NCBI GenBank assembly: GCA_028292305.1 | Contig: JAQGMQ010000868.1 | Span: 1 to 8,181, forward strand | From: Rhodoferax sp. | Lineage (GTDB): Bacteria > Pseudomonadota > Gammaproteobacteria > Burkholderiales > Burkholderiaceae_C | Reading direction: 5' to 3' | DNA length: 8,181 nt | Shown here: positions 7,701-8,181 of the stretch, piece after piece | How the letters are laid out: each line of letters opens with the position of its first letter | Numbering within the stretch: position 1 is the first letter of the stretch | Translations under genes and position numbers: made by a program | Notes under the pieces: generated by a model | Database searches by the model: none | The model's input: the letters and a program-made list of their open reading frames with translations, nothing else | Told to the model about the DNA's origin: nothing

Positions 7701-8181
7701 AGGCCGAAATAACACATGATGCCGTCGCTGCCCTGCGGGTTGCTGGCCATGCCACCCCAGCGCGTGACGATGCGGGCGCAGCGTGCGTGGTATTGGTCGA
7801 GCAGTTCGCTGTAACGCTCGGGCCCCAGGCTTTCGAGCAGCCTGGTCGAGCCCACCAGGTCATACGACATGATGGTCACCTGCCGATGGCTGTTTTCCTG
7901 CAGGCCCGCCACGGCGGTCGGTGCCAGTACCAGCGCGGCGTCGGCATACACCACATGGCGCGGGCCGCAGTTGCCGTAGTCGGCCTCGCTCGACGACATG
8001 GTGGCCTCGCGGATGGCGCGCCCAAGCGACTGGCCCTGCACGAACGAGCGGTACAACACGCCGACGAAATCGGGCCGGTCTTCTTCGAAAGCGGTGTCGG
8101 CCGGGCACACCAGCAGGCTCAAACCCAGCCGCGCCGCGTCCACCGCCAGGCGGTGGTGTGGCGCGGCCCGGGTGTCGGCAC
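4730..8181 (-). CDS. CHAT-like / class III cyclase / STAND-type ATPase / TPR signalling protein (5' end beyond the window)
   Basis: At least 1149 residues, open to the window edge; numbering here starts at the in-frame GTG at 8143, which need not be the true start. Residues 1-75 resemble the end of a CHAT (caspase-like) domain: GLSLLVCPADTAFEE, then LYRSFVQGQSLGRAIREA. Residues about 86-250 are a class III nucleotide cyclase homology domain with metal Asp95 (SYDLVGST) and Asp140 (GSDGIMCYFG). The usual base-contacting Lys position reads Pro136 and the catalytic Asn position reads His199 (IHLAARL), while Arg203 is kept. An NTPase follows with Walker A GGAGIGKS (306-313) and Walker B LCLVFEDVHW (444-453), and the family-typical FKHALVRDAAYQSL at 646-659. 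Residues about 680-1137 are Ala-rich TPR-like helices. This matches the large predicted-ATPase/adenylate-cyclase regulators, which couple ligand or partner sensing through TPRs to NTPase switching. It ends 135 bp before the P450 operon in the same orientation. The CHAT assignment is tentative; the cyclase-NTPase-TPR part is firm. Confidence 0.87.
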   Translation of the reverse strand, partial: ADTRAAPHHRLAVDAARLGLSLLVCPADTAFEEDRPDFVGVLYRSFVQGQSLGRAIREATMSSSEADYGNCGPRHVVYADAALVLAPTAVAGLQENSHRQVTIMSYDLVGSTRLLESLGPERYSELLDQYHARCARIVTRWGGMASNPQGSDGIMCYFGLPVAHEHSALQSIRSATEILRAVTELALQVRIGVVTGPVVVRAGQPVGVSIHLAARLQAIAEPGSVVFSESTYRLVQHRFEGVRVNNLPQLKGFEQPGAVYRLVGEKRQAFNAFDAAPQASPFVAREDAMAWLQSHWDEAAGGRLHAAAKAVNAVVVWGGAGIGKSRLVGEFKLRHVNAQQQALECRCTPEHTQSAFHPLIDLLLRQFKILEADAMPVRMAKIEAGVAALATAAGAVPMAGVDAAEANSVVAALLSVQPGAAEGRVPALQYSAEKQRPRTLEVLAGLIERQARAAPLCLVFEDVHWLDPSTREFIKHLVQHAQQAQGLPLLVLMTQREEAAAPTDMGFAVDGFELKGLSAEDARNLIVAASGNASVSGEVIGLLTEKADGVPLFIEESTRMVVDLQAAGGGALSSLRLAVPGTIQDLLMARLDRLGDAKPLAQLGSVIGREFSLALIQAILAHASAPIRTGQLQARLHALVGSGLMVERRGAAGTNYFFKHALVRDAAYQSLWERDRRRFHLAIALVLSEQFPELVATQPEMAARHYAGAALPARAIEHLERAARLALSRSAHEEAITHLANGLGLVVQLPADEARDRAELRLQLLLAGQLIATEGYGAERVGVVYQRAAELCRASGDDAALLKVQLGLEGYYFMRADFAQAHVIATQVAGLVANSPDPMRRLQAAWALGNVLFHQGELVEAVARMDACLVDYRLAPRGRGAVQDPGLMCLCYSAVAKWELGQPDEALQRANAAVALSAELKHKFSAGEAYGFLAMVQYFRGEFEGVLHSAARAIEICEEGGFAVWLAHARLLHGRARAALGEPAEGIAEMAEGYAEWVATGAMVTRGFYLVLRAEGLALAGRPDEGLALLRVAMDVVTRCGERYYEAEIRRLMGELILQHALRTGRDADAEAQDWFAGALALAQEKHMASLSLRAAMSLAALWTQQQRPNEARLLLQSAYGAIEDGKHTHDMRMARALLQRFDVAVAAE

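Noticed and set aside
8141..8143. GTG at 8143 as the true start of the ATPase gene
   Set aside because: The frame stays open to the window edge, and the residues after the GTG begin in the middle of a CHAT-like domain, so the gene almost certainly starts outside.

Overview
The window is a high-GC bacterial fragment with every recognisable gene on the minus strand. GC-rich codon use and protein style suggest a proteobacterium, most likely a betaproteobacterium of the Burkholderiales. That placement is an impression from style only, because no rRNA, tRNA or marker gene is present.

Read in the direction of transcription (right to left), there are four genes. (1) 8181-4730: a very large signalling ATPase whose start lies outside the window. 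It has the tail of what looks like a CHAT (caspase-like) domain, then a class III nucleotide cyclase homology domain, an AAA/STAND-type NTPase with clear Walker A and B motifs, and a long TPR-like helical tail. (2) After a 135-bp intergenic region holding an imperfect inverted repeat: 4594-2570, an unusual cytochrome P450. It lacks the usual I-helix acid/Thr pair, carries a zinc-knuckle-like Cys/His cluster, has a stretched heme-ligand loop, and is fused to an extra C-terminal domain of about 130 residues. (3) 31 bp further on: 2538-1078, a complete DyP-type heme peroxidase with a strong ribosome binding site. (4) Overlapping the peroxidase stop by ATGA: 1081-1, a patatin-like phospholipase, cut off by the window edge, with a two-segment hydrophobic insertion.

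The last three genes are almost certainly one operon, given the 31-bp gap and the 4-bp overlap. A lipid acyl hydrolase, a heme peroxidase and a P450 that looks unsuited to ordinary O2 activation together suggest lipid or fatty-acid oxidation. By inference this could be an oxylipin-like route: acyl release, peroxidation, hydroperoxide rearrangement. The substrate is not shown by the sequence. The upstream CHAT/cyclase/ATPase/TPR protein is co-oriented and could be a sensor or regulator of the cluster, or an unrelated neighbour. Its cyclase domain keeps both metal-binding aspartates but has lost two other catalytic-site residues.

I see no tRNA, rRNA, CRISPR array, insertion sequence or convincing terminator. 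Long open frames on the plus strand are antisense shadows of these genes.
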